64,000 bases of DNA from Nomia melanderi (GCF_051020985.1 NC_135001.1:18283896-18347895), one strand, 5' to 3'; positions 1 to 13,533 are shown, numbered from the stretch's first letter. The notes: generated by a model not told the origin, from the letters alone. Translations and numbers: made by a program.

Positions 1-74
1 TCTTTAATTGTGAACAGCAATGTTCATCCCTTCTATAATACACTCTGAATGGTAATTATAAAACAGCTTAAATT

Positions 75-486
75 TTAATCCAATAATATATTGTTCGAAA
101 CAGCAGTATAATTATTAACACGTTGAATGCCATGGGGGTCACCGGTGACCCTAAGCAAATCGGATTACTATAATTCACTCAATTACACGATGACTATTCG
201 CAAACATTTCTATATTATAAATAATGCTATCCATTGCGGTGACATTCAGATGAACGTGCAATGATAATAATCCAATTCAGTCAAATGATTTAATATTTTT
301 TCCATTTTGTGTATTTTGCTACATGAACTCATGCTACGTTCAACGTGTTAATAATGAATCTATCGATTGCCTAAATAATAGAAACAAAGGAAATTATACA
401 CTGATCCCTTGCTGTTTGAGCAATTGAATCATTTGTTCGCGACTTACTTTTCCAAATATGGAAATTTCCTTCAAATGATGACTTAA
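75..486. mobile_element. Degenerate family F MITE interrupted by family C
   Basis: Sequence at 353-475 (TCGATTGCC... through TTTGAGCAATTGAATCAT to CCAAATATGGAAATTT) aligns with the intact family F copy at 54988-55200. The part left of the family C element (about 75-114) resembles the left end of that copy. Both outer ends are degraded, so the limits are approximate. Confidence 0.55.
115..351. mobile_element. TTAA-flanked MITE, family C copy 1
   Basis: A 237-bp element with TTAA at both ends and inverted termini CACGTTGAATG / CGTTCAACGTG. The left part carries the palindrome GGGGTCACCGGTGACCC. A second copy in opposite orientation is at 35967-36205. It appears to be inserted inside a family F copy. 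Confidence 0.75.
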
Positions 487-983
487 ATTGTTCCCTTGTA
501 AACAAAATTTTAATGCCATTTCATTTTCTTTGATTAAAGACAACGTTACAAACACACCGATGTGTATTCACAAAATTGTTCACAATATCTCCTTTAGCTA
601 TGAAGCTGACAGTCATATCATAACTTATCAAATATTTTCATGTTTACTATCGTCCGGAAATTCATTTATCTGCATAATGCCGCTAACTATCAATTTCACG
701 GTATATATGACAAGCGGGTGGCAGTTACAAACAATGTTGTTTATGGCGTGTCTCGAGAAACCGAAGATAAACGAGTACCTTAACTAGGTAAGGACAGGTA
801 TCTCCGTTCGTATTTTTAGCGCTTATTTGCATTCCATTCGGTCTGTGCTCCCTGCGTGCAGACTCGTCGTTCATTTTGGTCAAGTTGCACATCGGTGGAC
901 ATATTCCCAGAAAAGGAACGCCCGTTCCTTTGTAGGGAACTTTAAAAGAGACTTATTTAGAAAGGTAATATTTCCCTGCGTCT

Positions 984-1453
984 TTAACCCCTTGCCCTGC
1001 AACATCGTGTCGGACTCGTGGCGAAGAATTCAACTAAAATTCAACCCTTTGCACTCGAGAATATTTTTCTCAATAAATATTCATTATTTTCTGATGAAGT
1101 GTCTATGATATTTTTTGCAACTAACATAAAGAAATACCTCGCATAAATTATGTGACTATTTTACTTCAATGTTCCATGTGTTGATACATTGTATAAAATT
1201 TAAGATTGAATTTTCAATTTTACAATTTTCTTGGGTCAAATCAAAAGGCGACTCTCGAGTGCAAAGGGTTAATAAACATAAATATTATTCAATTTGTTTG
1301 AATGCAAATTACGTTATTCCTCCGTTATCAATGATTATACCTTAGATCACACGTTGACACGGAATAAAACTGGAATTTTCTCTGACATTCAATAAATTAT
1401 TAACAAAGTAGATCAATCACAGTTCAGAAAGAAATCATAGGGCAAGGGGTTAA
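984..1453. mobile_element. TTAA-flanked MITE, family E, carrying a nested family D element
   Basis: Ends TTAACCCCTTGCCCTG and its inverted partner AGGGCAAGGGGTTAA, 470 bp apart. A second element (1040-1272) with its own inverted ends sits inside, leaving about 237 bp of host element, a size normal for these MITEs. Confidence 0.7.
1040..1272. mobile_element. TTAA MITE, family D copy 1 (nested in E)
   Basis: About 233 bp, bounded by inverted repeats AACCCTTTGCACTCGAG and CTCGAGTGCAAAGGGTT. The right TTAA is intact; the left is mutated to TTCAA. Related ends occur at 36630-36855. Confidence 0.75.
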
Positions 1454-4400
1454 CTTTCAAATTTACTTAGCTGTTGTGGAAAAAGATTTACACGATAAAT
1501 TTTCTTTAATCCAATTTTGTTCATACGTCATTTCTTTTTCTAAATTAAAAATCATTCTGAGTGCAGCGAACATCTCACACTACAGTATAATGTTCTCCAC
1601 TTTTTGTTTGTTTCTTCGATTATTGAATTCAAACTTCAACGATTGGAAAATTCTTTAAAGTACCGCTAATATTTCCAGTTTGCTTTTATCAGGTTTCAAT
1701 AACTTTCTTATTAAATTCTAAGGAAGCTAAGCACGCGGAACCGTAAGGCATATCTAAGAAGGAATGTTAAAGGCGTTAAAAACAGGTTGAAACAAGTTAC
1801 AGACTATAGTCTCATGTATGAGCGGTCTTTGTGTTCGACCCGACACGAGACGAAGTGATAATGGAATCATTAGCGTGAAGTTTTTACCTGCTGTTTCAGA
1901 ATTACTTACATGTTAAACAACTACAAGACTGTTTTGAGCGATGTCCATTCTCATGATTAACGAAGACAAGTTGTTATCAATTGTTTCAGAATAAAGGAAA
2001 CATGTAAATTCTTCTGAAAAGAAATATTAACATAATTACACCTCTGGAAATGTTTGGAATAAAATTTTTAATCAACTTTATAGACCATGTAACATTAAAA
2101 TCAACTTTTTGCATCAATATGGAATAAGAACGATAATTTCTAAATAGACTAGACAGAAACGAATTGGATCAGTTCAGGTTTAACAGCGAAAAATTAATAG
2201 TTAAAACTGAGAAAACTTTTTCTCATAAATCTGTTATTAATACACGCTCAGTTTCAATTAAAAACTCTTTGTTTTGTAAACAAAAAGCTGAGAAATGTTA
2301 AATATCTGATTCTCCTCGGTCCTACTTTAAATTCTATTATATTTCTATTATTCACAAAGAACAAGATACTTAATCGATTTGATGAATTTCTTATCAGTTG
2401 TAAGACGAATATTATTCTTTGATACATATCACTAATGGAAAGGTACGAGACTGATATAAAACTTCAGTCTCGTAAGTTTAAATGTCCATTATTCTATGTT
2501 TGTATGGTATGTGTGTGCAATGCGGAGATAAGGGTGTGTTTTAAAATTTTTCCAATGTTTGGAATCGTATGATCATTAGATTCCGATCGACACTTAGATA
2601 AATTTGTAAACATGGAATATTACAAATCCAGGTGTTTGTTGCGCGATGAAAGGCACGCCGTCTAATACATTGTCGGAACATGACAGATAATCTACAATGC
2701 TAATACCATATACACTTCCATCGGAAATCAGATTTGCAATTTGAAAACACAATTGTCTGAACTTAATTACTCATACGACACGTAAGTTATTTTCGCAAAC
2801 GTGTTTGCCACGGTAAGCCGCATCGAGGGATATTAATTCTTCAGACGATCTTAAGTTTGCGAACGGACTGTACAAGACGAAACTCGTAAATTCATTCCTC
2901 GAATACTTCTACATTCGAATTAAGACTTTCACGATTGCGATTAGGTGTCCTGAAACTATTTCTTTCAATTGATTGAAATAGATTGAAATTATTTTTTTAC
3001 CGTTAATGAAAAATTGAAGGTTTACTTATTGATTTATTGGTTTTTACATTTTTAGTATTACGACAAATATTTTGATCGGAATATCGTTTTATTTTCATTG
3101 TTCATGATTTCTAATAAATTTTTCCATTTTAACGTTGCCGTAGAATCGCAATCATTATCTTACCTGATTTTTCCAATGCACAAGACCCGTTAAGGATATG
3201 CTTAAACACTTGAACGAATTATTAATAATTACTAATTAGTACCTATATAATAGATTTGCAAAAAAGTGACCATATTCTTTTATAATAAACTTTTATTATT
3301 TATTTCTTAAAACTTCATATATATTAATACAAAAGTTCAGTGTTTTTACGGTGTCCTAATAAATTCATTGTAAATCGAGTATCGGAATCTAAATTTTCTA
3401 CAATCTGAAATGCGAACTCAAATAAATATATTATAGCATGTTTACTATTATATTATGTTTAATATTTACCCTTAATAAACACTTCGTACAATGGCTGTCA
3501 TTATATAGAACCGGTTGGCAACGAAGTTCAATTGACTATTCAGATTCGTGCCTCATTATTAATCAAGAATTGGGTCACAATGTCGGTTTACTTGCTAACA
3601 AATGCTCATAAATATATTATCACCATTCATCACGCAATATCAAACATCAATTGTTCATATATCTTAAAATAGTGTTGGCAAATTGCTGGTATTCTTGCCA
3701 GTTCAGTATTATAACTTCGTTGTGTCCAATTATACCCGCTATAAATCTAAGCCATTAGCTTCGAAGACTACAAATTAGCATTATAATGTATACTTCAGAT
3801 TTTACCTTGAAAACCTTAAATATTATTAATTAATCAAATGAAATATTATCAATGAATTACATTCGTTAGACCATCGTATCGAGAGCAGTTACTAGTGTAT
3901 AAACAAGAAAATATGGGAAATAAAATCTAAGGTATTCAACAAAATCAAAATTAAAATATTCTTTTAACTAATTTTTTTTCGACATATACATATAGATTAT
4001 TTCCTTTTTATACAGAATACAGAGCTCCATCGATTATGTGTATCACATAAAAGAAAACATATCATTTCACTTAAAAACACGAAGATGCCCTTGACGTCTC
4101 AAAAGTTCCTCTACTTACAAAAAAATTATTAATGCCGCACTATATCCTCCATTAGATTGAAGAATTCGTTGATAAAGTTTCTTTCATGCCTCCAGAAATA
4201 GCAGAGACAATCAAGTACCAATTCTTACCGAAACACCCCGCATAACAAACACTTTAACACGTTCACACCTGCGCTGTAATTTACACTCTCTCCCATCTGG
4301 CGGCTAAATTCTCAAAATTTCGGAAAATATTGGAATTATCAATAAGAAAGTTCATTTTCAACTATATGGCAATTTTTTCTAATTACCAAATTAAAATGTG

Positions 4401-4606
4401 AGCGATCAGTGGTACACATCGTCTAATTTGATATCTTAGTGCAAGTCACTGGTGGTACAGTGATGCTCGTTTAAATTTAAAAAGGAGAATAGACAAATGT
4501 CAAGGAGATGTCGCACGCGTGAAGTATAAACGTGCAATGAAGAAAATTTCAATTGCAATAATTTTAACCTTATATACTCAATCGTAGTACCGATGAAATG
4601 TCGAAA
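1454..4606. other. Intergenic, no gene recognised
   Basis: Very AT-rich DNA upstream of the SLC22 gene. The open frames here are short and of AT-rich composition. A possible degraded TTAA element with CACGTTCACACCTGCG starts near 4257. Confidence 0.6.
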
Positions 4607-4719
4607 TTCTTCTCATTAAAATGAGTCCAAACAAACCTTTAATTTCGTTAATTATATCCACTCGATAAAACTAGTCCGATTTCCATCGTGTTTGGACTCA
4701 TTTTAATCACAACAATCTC
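4607..4719. repeat. Inverted-repeat element just upstream of the SLC22 gene, copy 1
   Basis: Arms TTCTTCTCATTAAAATGAGT (4607-4626, then CCAAACA) and the inverse of the same at about 4688-4719, with a 50-bp spacer. It ends about 235 bp before the SLC22 start codon. A related pair is at about 55261-55418. Confidence 0.6.
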
Positions 4720-4954
4720 AGAAATTCACTGGCGCTGCGTTTGAGAAGGTAAGGTTAAAACGACTGCAATTAAAATTTTCTTCGTTGCATGTTTATATTT
4801 GACACGTGCATCGCCGAGTCAATTTCTGGAAGCAAACAGCTTCCTCCAGTTTTGTCTGCTCGGTTAAATTCCACTGGCGTGGCCAGAAATTGTATAATTT
4901 AAGCGAGCATCGCTGTACGCGCCGGCGTGAACGTGTTGAACGAACAGCGGTTCG

Positions 4955-7900
4955 ATGTCTAAAGGATTTGTACATTTTCCAGTGGGTGTGAATGGCAAGC
5001 ATGTCTCTAATGGTAAAGAGGATGTTATCGACAAAGAGGAGGAGGTCGATGCCGTGCAGGAGGCGATCGGTACTCTTGGCCGATGGCAAATTTGCGTGTG
5101 CCTGGCAATCTCGCTGGTGAAATTCCCAATCGCTTGGCACCAGCTCGCTATCGTCTTCATGGCGCCTCATCAAGAGTACAACTGTACCGCGCCAGCTACC
5201 GCGGAATCGGCTGACCAGTGCATAGTCAATGTCAATGGTACGTTGACGGAGTGCGCCGAGTGGGAGTACGACAGAGGCACGTTCTCCGAGACGATCATAT
5301 CGCAGGTAAATCGATCACGTCGGTCCCCCTTCTCTCTTTTTTCTCCTAAAAAGATATCCATACGGAAGCAGCGGTAATCAATGACTTAAAATTCCAGTGA
5401 CGGAGTTAAATAAAAAAATTAATCTTAATGATTTTCTCACTTGATACGTTTTTTCATAAATTTACGACGCGCATGAATAGTAGATGCGGGAATCGTAATA
5501 TTTATTCGATGAAAATAACGAACTGGACAGTACGTGAAACCATTTTGCAAAAAAATAATTTTCACGAAGCTTGGTTGGGTAAGTGCAACCATCCGGTCAG
5601 TATCTTTCTCCTTCTTCCCCCCTTTTGTTGTTTTTTTATTTTTTTTCTTAGTTACGTAGCTTATGTTTTTTATAGATAGTGAACTGTGAATTGTTCAACC
5701 GAATAGTTTAAGAATAGTTCGGGTAGATTTAGCGGTTACATTATTTCGAGTAGTGTAGCCGAACGATTGTATTCGTACCACAAACGAAGGTACATACGAA
5801 TCATTCAAATTGAATTGTGCCACGCTTCATGATCTCTAGTTGTTTCTTTTTTTTTTTTAAATCTTTCCGTAAAAATAGTTGCATGGATATGGTAAGAGAG
5901 CTTTTTTTGATGGAAATGTTTCGTAACTCTTCCCATTTTCTTCATTTTTGTTATAGAAATAATTGTTTCTCGTCAATTCTCCCAATATCGGACAGTTTTT
6001 AAATTTTTGTTTATTATTACGTTATTTCAGTGGAACTTAGTATGCAGTCGAACGCATTACGCCAATATCCAGCAATCTATTTTGATGTTCGGCGTACTTT
6101 TGGGCAATATTATATTTGGCAATCTAGCAGATAGGTACAGACAATATTGATTCATTACGCGTAGATCATTTGACTCTGCGATTTTATTAACTATTAAGAT
6201 CTGTACGATATTACTGACGTCCCGAATATTCAACGAAATTCAAATGCGCTAATCGTTTGCTATAGATATGGTAGAAAGATGCCGTTGATGGTATCCGTGG
6301 TTCTCCAGCTGATTTCCGGTATTGGCTGCGCAATTGTGCCATGGTTCCCGGCGTTGTTACTAATGAAATTGCTCAGCGCCTTGGCCACCGGTGGCACGAT
6401 GGTTACTAGCTACGTCATTTGTAAGTAAAAATTATTCCTTTTATAATTATTACAATATGTTCTTTTATAATTATGCTGATTACCAACATAGTAGACTGTA
6501 AAATGAAAATTTAAATGTTCGAACATTTACATCATTTTGTAATTTAATGATGTCGTTAAGAGTAAATAATCTAAAGTAGTAAAGGTTTCGTTTAAAATTG
6601 TATCATTGTATTAGAATATTGAATTTTGTAATGGACTGAGTACATGAACCATTACGAATTTTAACGTGTAGCCTGTTATGTGTATTTTGCAGTATATACA
6701 GTATTGGAAAATGATAAATCACTTTTTCAGTGATTTTATTTATATTTAAATAATACAGTGTACTAATATGAGTATTAAATGTAGTGATCAATTTACAGAA
6801 AATTGGAAATTATACTAAAAATAAAAGTGACATAATGGGAATATTAAAGTAATAGACAAAGATAAAAATGACAAAAGAATCAAGATAATACTTGAATATT
6901 TTAAAAAATCCATAAAATAAGTGAATTTTCATATAATTTACAATTTAAAGAATTGCAAACTGTAATATTTATATTCGAAAATAGTATTATATTTTATATG
7001 CAATCCTTTCCGAATTTTTGACTTAATATTTCAAGCTAAGGGGTTAAATGAAAACCTATTTTAAAGTATTAAAAACCAAAATATGGATTTTCAGTTCCCA
7101 TAGCAAAATAATACCTTATCCTTGTGTTTAAATGAATATTAACGTAAGATAGTACTTCGATTTACCGAGTTCTAATGTTGCGCAACCTCAATAGCTGAAA
7201 GTCTTGGTTATTCGCAAATTGAATAATTTGAATTCTCATTGTAGCTTAAGATATGTACAATAGAATTTTACAAACACTCTTTAAAGAATTTCTTTTTCAA
7301 CTCGTCACTCGTTTCGACCAGTTCCATCGGGTGACCGAGATTTTACTGTGAATGTAACATTGCTAATTGCCCCTAGGTATGGAGATCGTTGGCACGCAAT
7401 GGAGAGCGGCCATCACCGTGCTTTATCAAATTCCATTTAGTTTAGGCCACATGTCACTGGCTGGTCTTGCATTTTTCTTCCGCCATTGGCAACATCTGCA
7501 AATTGCGATCACGTTACCATCTATAATTCTGTTAAGCTACTGGTGGATCGTACCTGAATCTCCAAGGTGGTTGTTGGCGTTCGGCAAACAACGGGCGGCT
7601 TGTAAAGTTCTACAAAAGGCCGCTAATATTAATAAAATTCAAAACAAGGACATTCCAGAGTTGGTCAAACGACATTGCCTACATCAGGTATGATCTTATT
7701 GTTCAGAAAATTAACGAAACCTGGGAATGTAGATTTAATACGTCGTTAATAGCAGAATAGGTAATAGAAAGTTTAAATAGATTATGAAATATAAGATGAA
7801 TTTATTCATTTAGGTGCACGTAATACGCAATAGTAATTAACGTTGATTTAATATGTTGTTGTACACTTAATGGAGAATAGAACATTGAAACTTACATAAA

Positions 7901-10053
7901 AAATAATAGTAACATTTGAATAATAATTGATATATGAATTTAGAATTCTAACGATACGAGAAAATCGATTTGACATTTATAACCAGTCTGAGGATCTTTA
8001 TAAATATTCAAATTTTTAAATAAACGATCATAGAAATAAAATTATGCTATAAAATGTTCTTTTTTAAATACATAAGACTCTTTTGTGATTTTCTGTATTT
8101 ATTCATATCGTGTGCATTCTATGCAATTTCGAACTTTCAAATTCCTTAAAAACGCATAAAAGTCTACGATTTATTTATAACAGTAAGAGAAATGAAACGA
8201 CAAGTTTTCGTGATAAATCCATAATTATCCGCATCTTGTTTATTCGTGAATAATAAATTTCAGAATTCCAAGCGGTCAGAATTGGACAACAAAGCAACTT
8301 TCGTGGACCTCTTCCGCACCCCGAACATGAGGGTAAAGTCGTTGTCGATCTTCTTCAATTGGATCGTCTGCGGAATGGGACTGTTCGGGATGTCTCAATA
8401 CATAGGACAAGTCGGTGGCAACATTTTCGTTAATTTCACCGTATCCGGTGCGATTCAGATACCCGGAAATTTCGTTGCTTGGTGGGCAATGAACAGATTG
8501 GGAAGGAGGATCACATTGATCGCTAGCAACACGATTACTGGCGTTGCCGCTCTTTTGCTCATCGTCATCTCGAATGGTAAATTGCTCTTGCAATTCATGT
8601 ATTTCGACGTAATTCAACGAAAATTAGCCAATATTTTACCGTGCACTTCTCTGTGATTAACCCTTGACTCGAAACTGAATTTCCTTACAGTTTTCAAACA
8701 AAAGTATTCAATGCAACATTTGGCAATTTGAATGATTTCTTCTTTCCCCTGATTTGCCGAATATCATATCATGATAATTTACGAAAATTACTGATAACAT
8801 GTACAGAAGCTTCATGAACACATAGTTGATAGCAAATAAAAATCGTTTAACATTGTACAATTCCTATTGAACTATTGTGTTGTTACATTTACCAGGTTCA
8901 CTTAGTATTCTTTGATTTGTTTGCAGATATCGCGTGGCTCCGATTGATTCTAGTCTGCCTCGGCATCGTTGGAATGTCGGTCTCCTTCACTACAGTTTAC
9001 CTGTTTTCCGGTGAACTGTTCCCCACAGTAGTTAGAAATATTGGCGTGGGCACCAGCAGCATGTGCGCGAGAATAGGTTCTATCACGGCGCCATTTGTGG
9101 TCTCTTTGGTAAGCCGGTTCACAATCGAATTAAATAACGTCATTTTTACGAACTGTACAGTATTACTAATACATGGATATTATAATCGATTATATTGAAT
9201 TACATTCCATTGAGTTCTTTACTATGTCAACATCTGGACTGCGAGTTGCTACGTGAATCCGTTGTTTTGAAAAGCAACTTACGAGCGTACAGATTAAATA
9301 AGAATTTAATGAAAATAGAATTGAAGGATGTATCTACAAGATTAAATTATTATTAAATGATCGCAATATTAGTCCGAGAAGGAAGTTTTCTGCGAAAACT
9401 ATTTTAAAGAATACGAAGAATTGTATTTTCTTTCTCTGCTAATGCTAAAATGATATCTTTACGACAATGTATGTATTTATTGACAATGTATTTATAACAG
9501 AAAATAGAATTAACGTAAATCTCTTTTTTATAGACAGTTGTGTATAAGATCGAATGTTCTACGAAATAATAACTAATAATAAGAGAAAATTAAGTCGAGA
9601 TAATGTTTACTCGAATTATTTTATTCGGAAGTAGATACTTATTTCGAGAATTTTTAATTCTCTCGAAAGCTATTTAGATGATTCGTACTAATTTTTACAT
9701 TCTATTCCAGGATCATATTCAAACATGGCTTCCGCCGCTCTTCTTCGGAGTTCTCCCACTCGTCGGTGCCGCCCTCTGTCTTCTTCTACCAGAGACCGTT
9801 GGGTGCACGCTTCCGGAAACACTTCACGACGGCGAAGAATTTGGAAAGTGCGTAAATTTTCTGTAACTCGTCTGACATTTAACATCTATTCTAAAATATT
9901 TCATTAAATAATGAGCTCTAATGTCTTTCACATTTTCACGAATTTTCCATGGAAAATTCTAAACGTATTTAATCGAATCTTCCCGTTTCTTTCAGGAAAC
10001 CTCACAAAATGAAGAAAAAGCAGAAGGACATTGAAGCGGAAGCGGCGCTTTAA
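4955..10053 (+). CDS. SLC22-family organic cation transporter (MFS), complete, 8 exons
   Basis: Plasma-membrane major-facilitator transporter of the SLC22 / organic cation transporter type, expected to move organic cations or related solutes; the substrate cannot be read from sequence. Exons: 4955-5305, 6031-6134, 6266-6420, 7377-7687, 8264-8576, 8927-9108, 9711-9847, 9996-10053, all with GT..AG introns and agreeing phases, giving 536 aa, the usual family length. Visible hallmarks: a first hydrophobic segment (about 44-70) followed by an extracellular loop with Cys residues and N-glycosylation sites (NCT, NGT); the loop-2/3 signature NLADRYGRK (about 148-156); the SLC22 motif PESPRWLL (about 263-270); a second-half repeat NRLGRR (about 384-389); and ELFPTVVRN (about 441-449). 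The C-terminus is basic and ends EAEAAL. The start at 4955 is the first in-frame ATG before the conserved region. Orct/Orct2-like is the best family guess; the exact orthologue is uncertain. Confidence 0.93.
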
Positions 10054-13000
10054 ACGACGACTGCCAGAAACGCCGGGCAAAGAAGTGTTCGCTAAAAATT
10101 CATTAGCGAAGTGCGATGGAAAAATTATAGAGATCGAGAACATTGATTTTCATAGAGTGATTAGGTGTACATATAAGTAATACTGAGATCATTCCGCGTT
10201 CTTATTTATTATATTACATCCACGATTTCAATGGTATCCGAAGAATACTGTTTTTTCTTCATGCATTCGAAAATATCAGTTTCACACTCCAACAGATTCT
10301 TTTGTCCTTCACGTTCAACGAACTTACACAACGTACTGGTACATAAAAATGGAGCATTCTTTTAATTCATGCATCGAGTGCCAAACGAACGTCCATAAAA
10401 ATCTCAAGAAATCGAAACAATTTATTCGATGAAACGATAAACTACGAACATGAGATTTATCAGAACAATATCTCTATTGACTTTTTTTTGCATCTAATAG
10501 ATCCTAAGAAGATTTTGTTCACTCGGTATATTACAACGAAAATGAACTATTAAGTTTGGACGAATAATTGTATTACCTACGTACGACTGGCATGCCAGTC
10601 GAAACGTTGAAGTGAATTCAGTCGGAATTCACTGGACAAATATTTTTGATATCGGTGTTTACAAAAAAAAGAAAAAAAATGGAGAGTGTTATCTACTGCC
10701 AAATAACAGTTGTAAAAGAAGTGCCTTGTATCATTTATATGCGAATGTACAAATAGATCTTTTATTTTATAAGTAAAAAATTTCATTTCTGGACATCCAT
10801 TCCCAATTTCTGTTACATTCTAATTGAATAGTTGTGTCTTATTTTTTAAGTAAAATATCGAGGAAAACAATGGAAGAAACAAATAGGTAGATTTCAGCAA
10901 AATTATAAAGTGTCAATAAATATATAAAATTGAAAAAATTAAAGTATCCGTCACAGTACGTACCAATATATTATTTAACTTCTCTCTTTTGCTGTATTTT
11001 ATTAGTTTTGTCAAATTAAATAAATAATTAAATCACTAAGCTATTAGTGAATAATTTACGACTATTATTAACAATGATTTCTGTATCCTTCAGTTCCTTC
11101 TTTTAATAAAATGCTTAATGGTATTAAGATTGCAGAATATTTTCAGTATATATTATTTCTGTGAAAAATTTGTAGAATATTTCACATGCGTTTAAGAAAG
11201 ATTATTATTTATTTTAGCAAATTGCCAGTTTTGTATGTTTTATGTCACGAGATGTTACATTAAATACCTCTGTTTATAATGGGTATTGACTGTTTTTCAG
11301 TGTATATTACTTAACTATCCATTAAAGAAACTCAAAACAAACTATTCGTGTTATTCGGCAATTTGCTGTGGGTTTTGCTCTTGAGTTACGTCGCGGAAAG
11401 TTTCTTTACAATGGTAATAAGCCTTAATAAGTTGTATTACCTTTACGCAAGGAAAACGATTGGAAGACAGCAAAAAATTGTACATTATTTAATGAAATTC
11501 ATTTACAAAATCTAAGAAATAGGAGTTTTGATATTTGCTTAAAATATATTTAAAACAAACAATATCAGTTCCAAGCCAGTTCATTAACTTTTATTCAAAA
11601 GTTTTAGTGAATTTGTAACAGATTAATATTAGAGTTACTTATAGTTAATACCTTAAACCTACTTCTACAACTATAAAAATGATAGTTTTGTAAAAATTAT
11701 AGAATTTTGAAATGAGCCTTGAAAAATATGCTATGATGAATTTAAGTGACTTTCGTAATTAATTCTTTCTTTAAAGATTTCGGACTTCTCGGACAAGCTT
11801 AATTTTTTCAAATAATCATTACGCTGTATATGCTTTATGGATATTATGAAAACAATGAGTATATTAGGTTCCTTTGTGTCTACTTTTATTTGTACATGCC
11901 CATTATACAAAAGAATGTTCGTAAACGAAACACGCGTTATGTGAAAGCCGCTTAAAATAGTATATCCATTAGAGTTAATATCAAGTTTAAACATGTCAGA
12001 GTTAAGCTTCGTTTCGTTTATTTATGCATCGAATTCAGTCGTTTGCGTCGAACCACTTTTCCTTTGATATACTGTAAGCTGTATTTACAAACACTTTCTC
12101 ACAGACCGCTTACAAGGAAGTTTAATCAGATATTAGAAATGCAAAAAGTCGGCACGTGATAAAGAAAAAATTATTTATAATTATTTTCAAAACTCCTTGT
12201 CATGAAATTCGATGCCATTTTTCTGAACGACGTTGTATTTTCACATTAACTTCATCTCTTAGAAAGGCAAGTCTTGTAACGTCAAATTATTGTTATATTC
12301 TTGAATTAATTCAATACCTAACAAACTTCCCTTAATAGACACAATAAATCGGAACAATTTGTCATCACGTGTACATTATTGGAGAGCGAATTAACTTGTA
12401 AAAAAGAGAGAGAGAGAAATGAATAAAGATACAAGCTCGATACAGTGACATACGAGCACTGTAACTCCATGAATAATGAAAAGAAAAGTTGTTTTCGTGA
12501 ATATGCAAGTGTAATTTCTTTTCAATACATTGGTCCCGATTGAACGTCCATCATGCACGTATCGTAAAAAATGTGATGAAGATGCATCTTCGGAGAATTC
12601 TCGATCACAGGAGGTTACATGTCTTAGACTGAAATCAAAGCGAAAGATATTTGTTGACAAATTGAATGCTTTAGATAAGTAATCATTGATAGAAACTATT
12701 ATTCAAAAAATAAAATTACATAGTCCTCCTTCAGCTAGAAAATTATTTCGAAATGGTAAAACTAATTTTAGTTGCAAGAATTTCATTAAACATTATAGAA
12801 ATTCATGAATATAGTTATTAAAACGTTTTTATTAAACGTGGATAAATATTTAATCGATTCGTAATATTCAATATAGTTTTCAAATTCCCTGGAAAATTAG
12901 AAATAATTAATAGACTTAAATCTAAAGTGTTGCAGTGACAATTACAATATAGATATATGCTTTTAAAAGCTCTTTACATTGCATTTGAATCCATTTCTTA

Positions 13001-13124
13001 TATTTATAATATTTTAGATTAACATCAAACTTTATTATTACTGTTAGGAATTTATGTTATTATTAAGTTTAAGAAGAACACAGCTTCAACAACTACCATA
13101 ATTGAATAATAGGGGTTTAGTGTG
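10054..13124. other. 3' flank of SLC22 gene, no gene recognised
   Basis: AT-rich intergenic DNA. It may contain later exons of the candidate minus-strand gene at 13.5 kb, but I saw no convincing exon. No clear polyadenylation signal for the transporter close to its stop. Confidence 0.5.
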
Positions 13125-13400
13125 CAAGGATTGAGAAGGTTCCGAAAATAACTTTGAAATCGGTTCTCGGTTCCGGTTCTTCGTAACCGATATTATATCT
13201 GATCTATATCGGTTTTATAACTGTTACTTTTCGGATTCGCATTTCCTTCAGAACAGAAAAATGACGGTTATAGAACCGACGCAGAGCCGATATTACATCG
13301 GTTTTAAAGAGCCATAACCGAAATCGACGTACCGAATAACAGTTATGACTTTATTTCGGTTCCCCATAACTGTCTCAAGAATCGCAAGCGATATCATAAC
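13125..13400. mobile_element. Palindromic repeat rich in AACCG, possible hAT-like MITE
   Basis: Many short inverted blocks of GGTTCCGGTTC / AACCGATATTA / TATCGGTTTTA / AATAACAGTTATGAC. The outer parts CAAGGATTGAGAAGGTTCCG and CGATTCTTGAGACAGTTATGG (reverse strand) are partly similar. Insect hAT MITEs often have such AACCGG-type subterminal repeats, but I could not see a clear 8-bp target duplication. Confidence 0.4.
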
Positions 13401-13444
13401 TGTTGCGTGTATCTACTAGGGAAAAAATAAGAATTTTATATTAC

Positions 13445-13533
13445 CTTAGACTTATGACTTGCATTACTGGCTATCTTAGTACCATTCTCTATTGCTTGCT
13501 GTCTTTTAACCTTAAATATCTTGGCCATTTTAC
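13445..13533 (-). CDS. Candidate first coding exon of an unidentified gene
   Basis: On the minus strand a plausible acceptor (TTTAACAG at 13541-13534) is followed by GTAAA and an ATG at 13528. The 28 codons MAKIFKVKRQQAIENGTK... end in phase 0 at TCTAAG|GTAATA (13445). The peptide is basic, and the exon looks more coding-like than its surroundings. A GC-richer block on the same strand at 13745-13690 could be a 5' UTR exon. I could not find downstream exons between 10.1 and 13.4 kb and do not recognise the protein. A palindromic repeat at about 13125-13400 would lie in the first intron. It may be a real small gene or a relic. Confidence 0.35.

Noticed and set aside
4793..5173. 126-codon minus-strand frame
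   Set aside because: Antisense of SLC22 exon 1, whose sense frame has clear homology.
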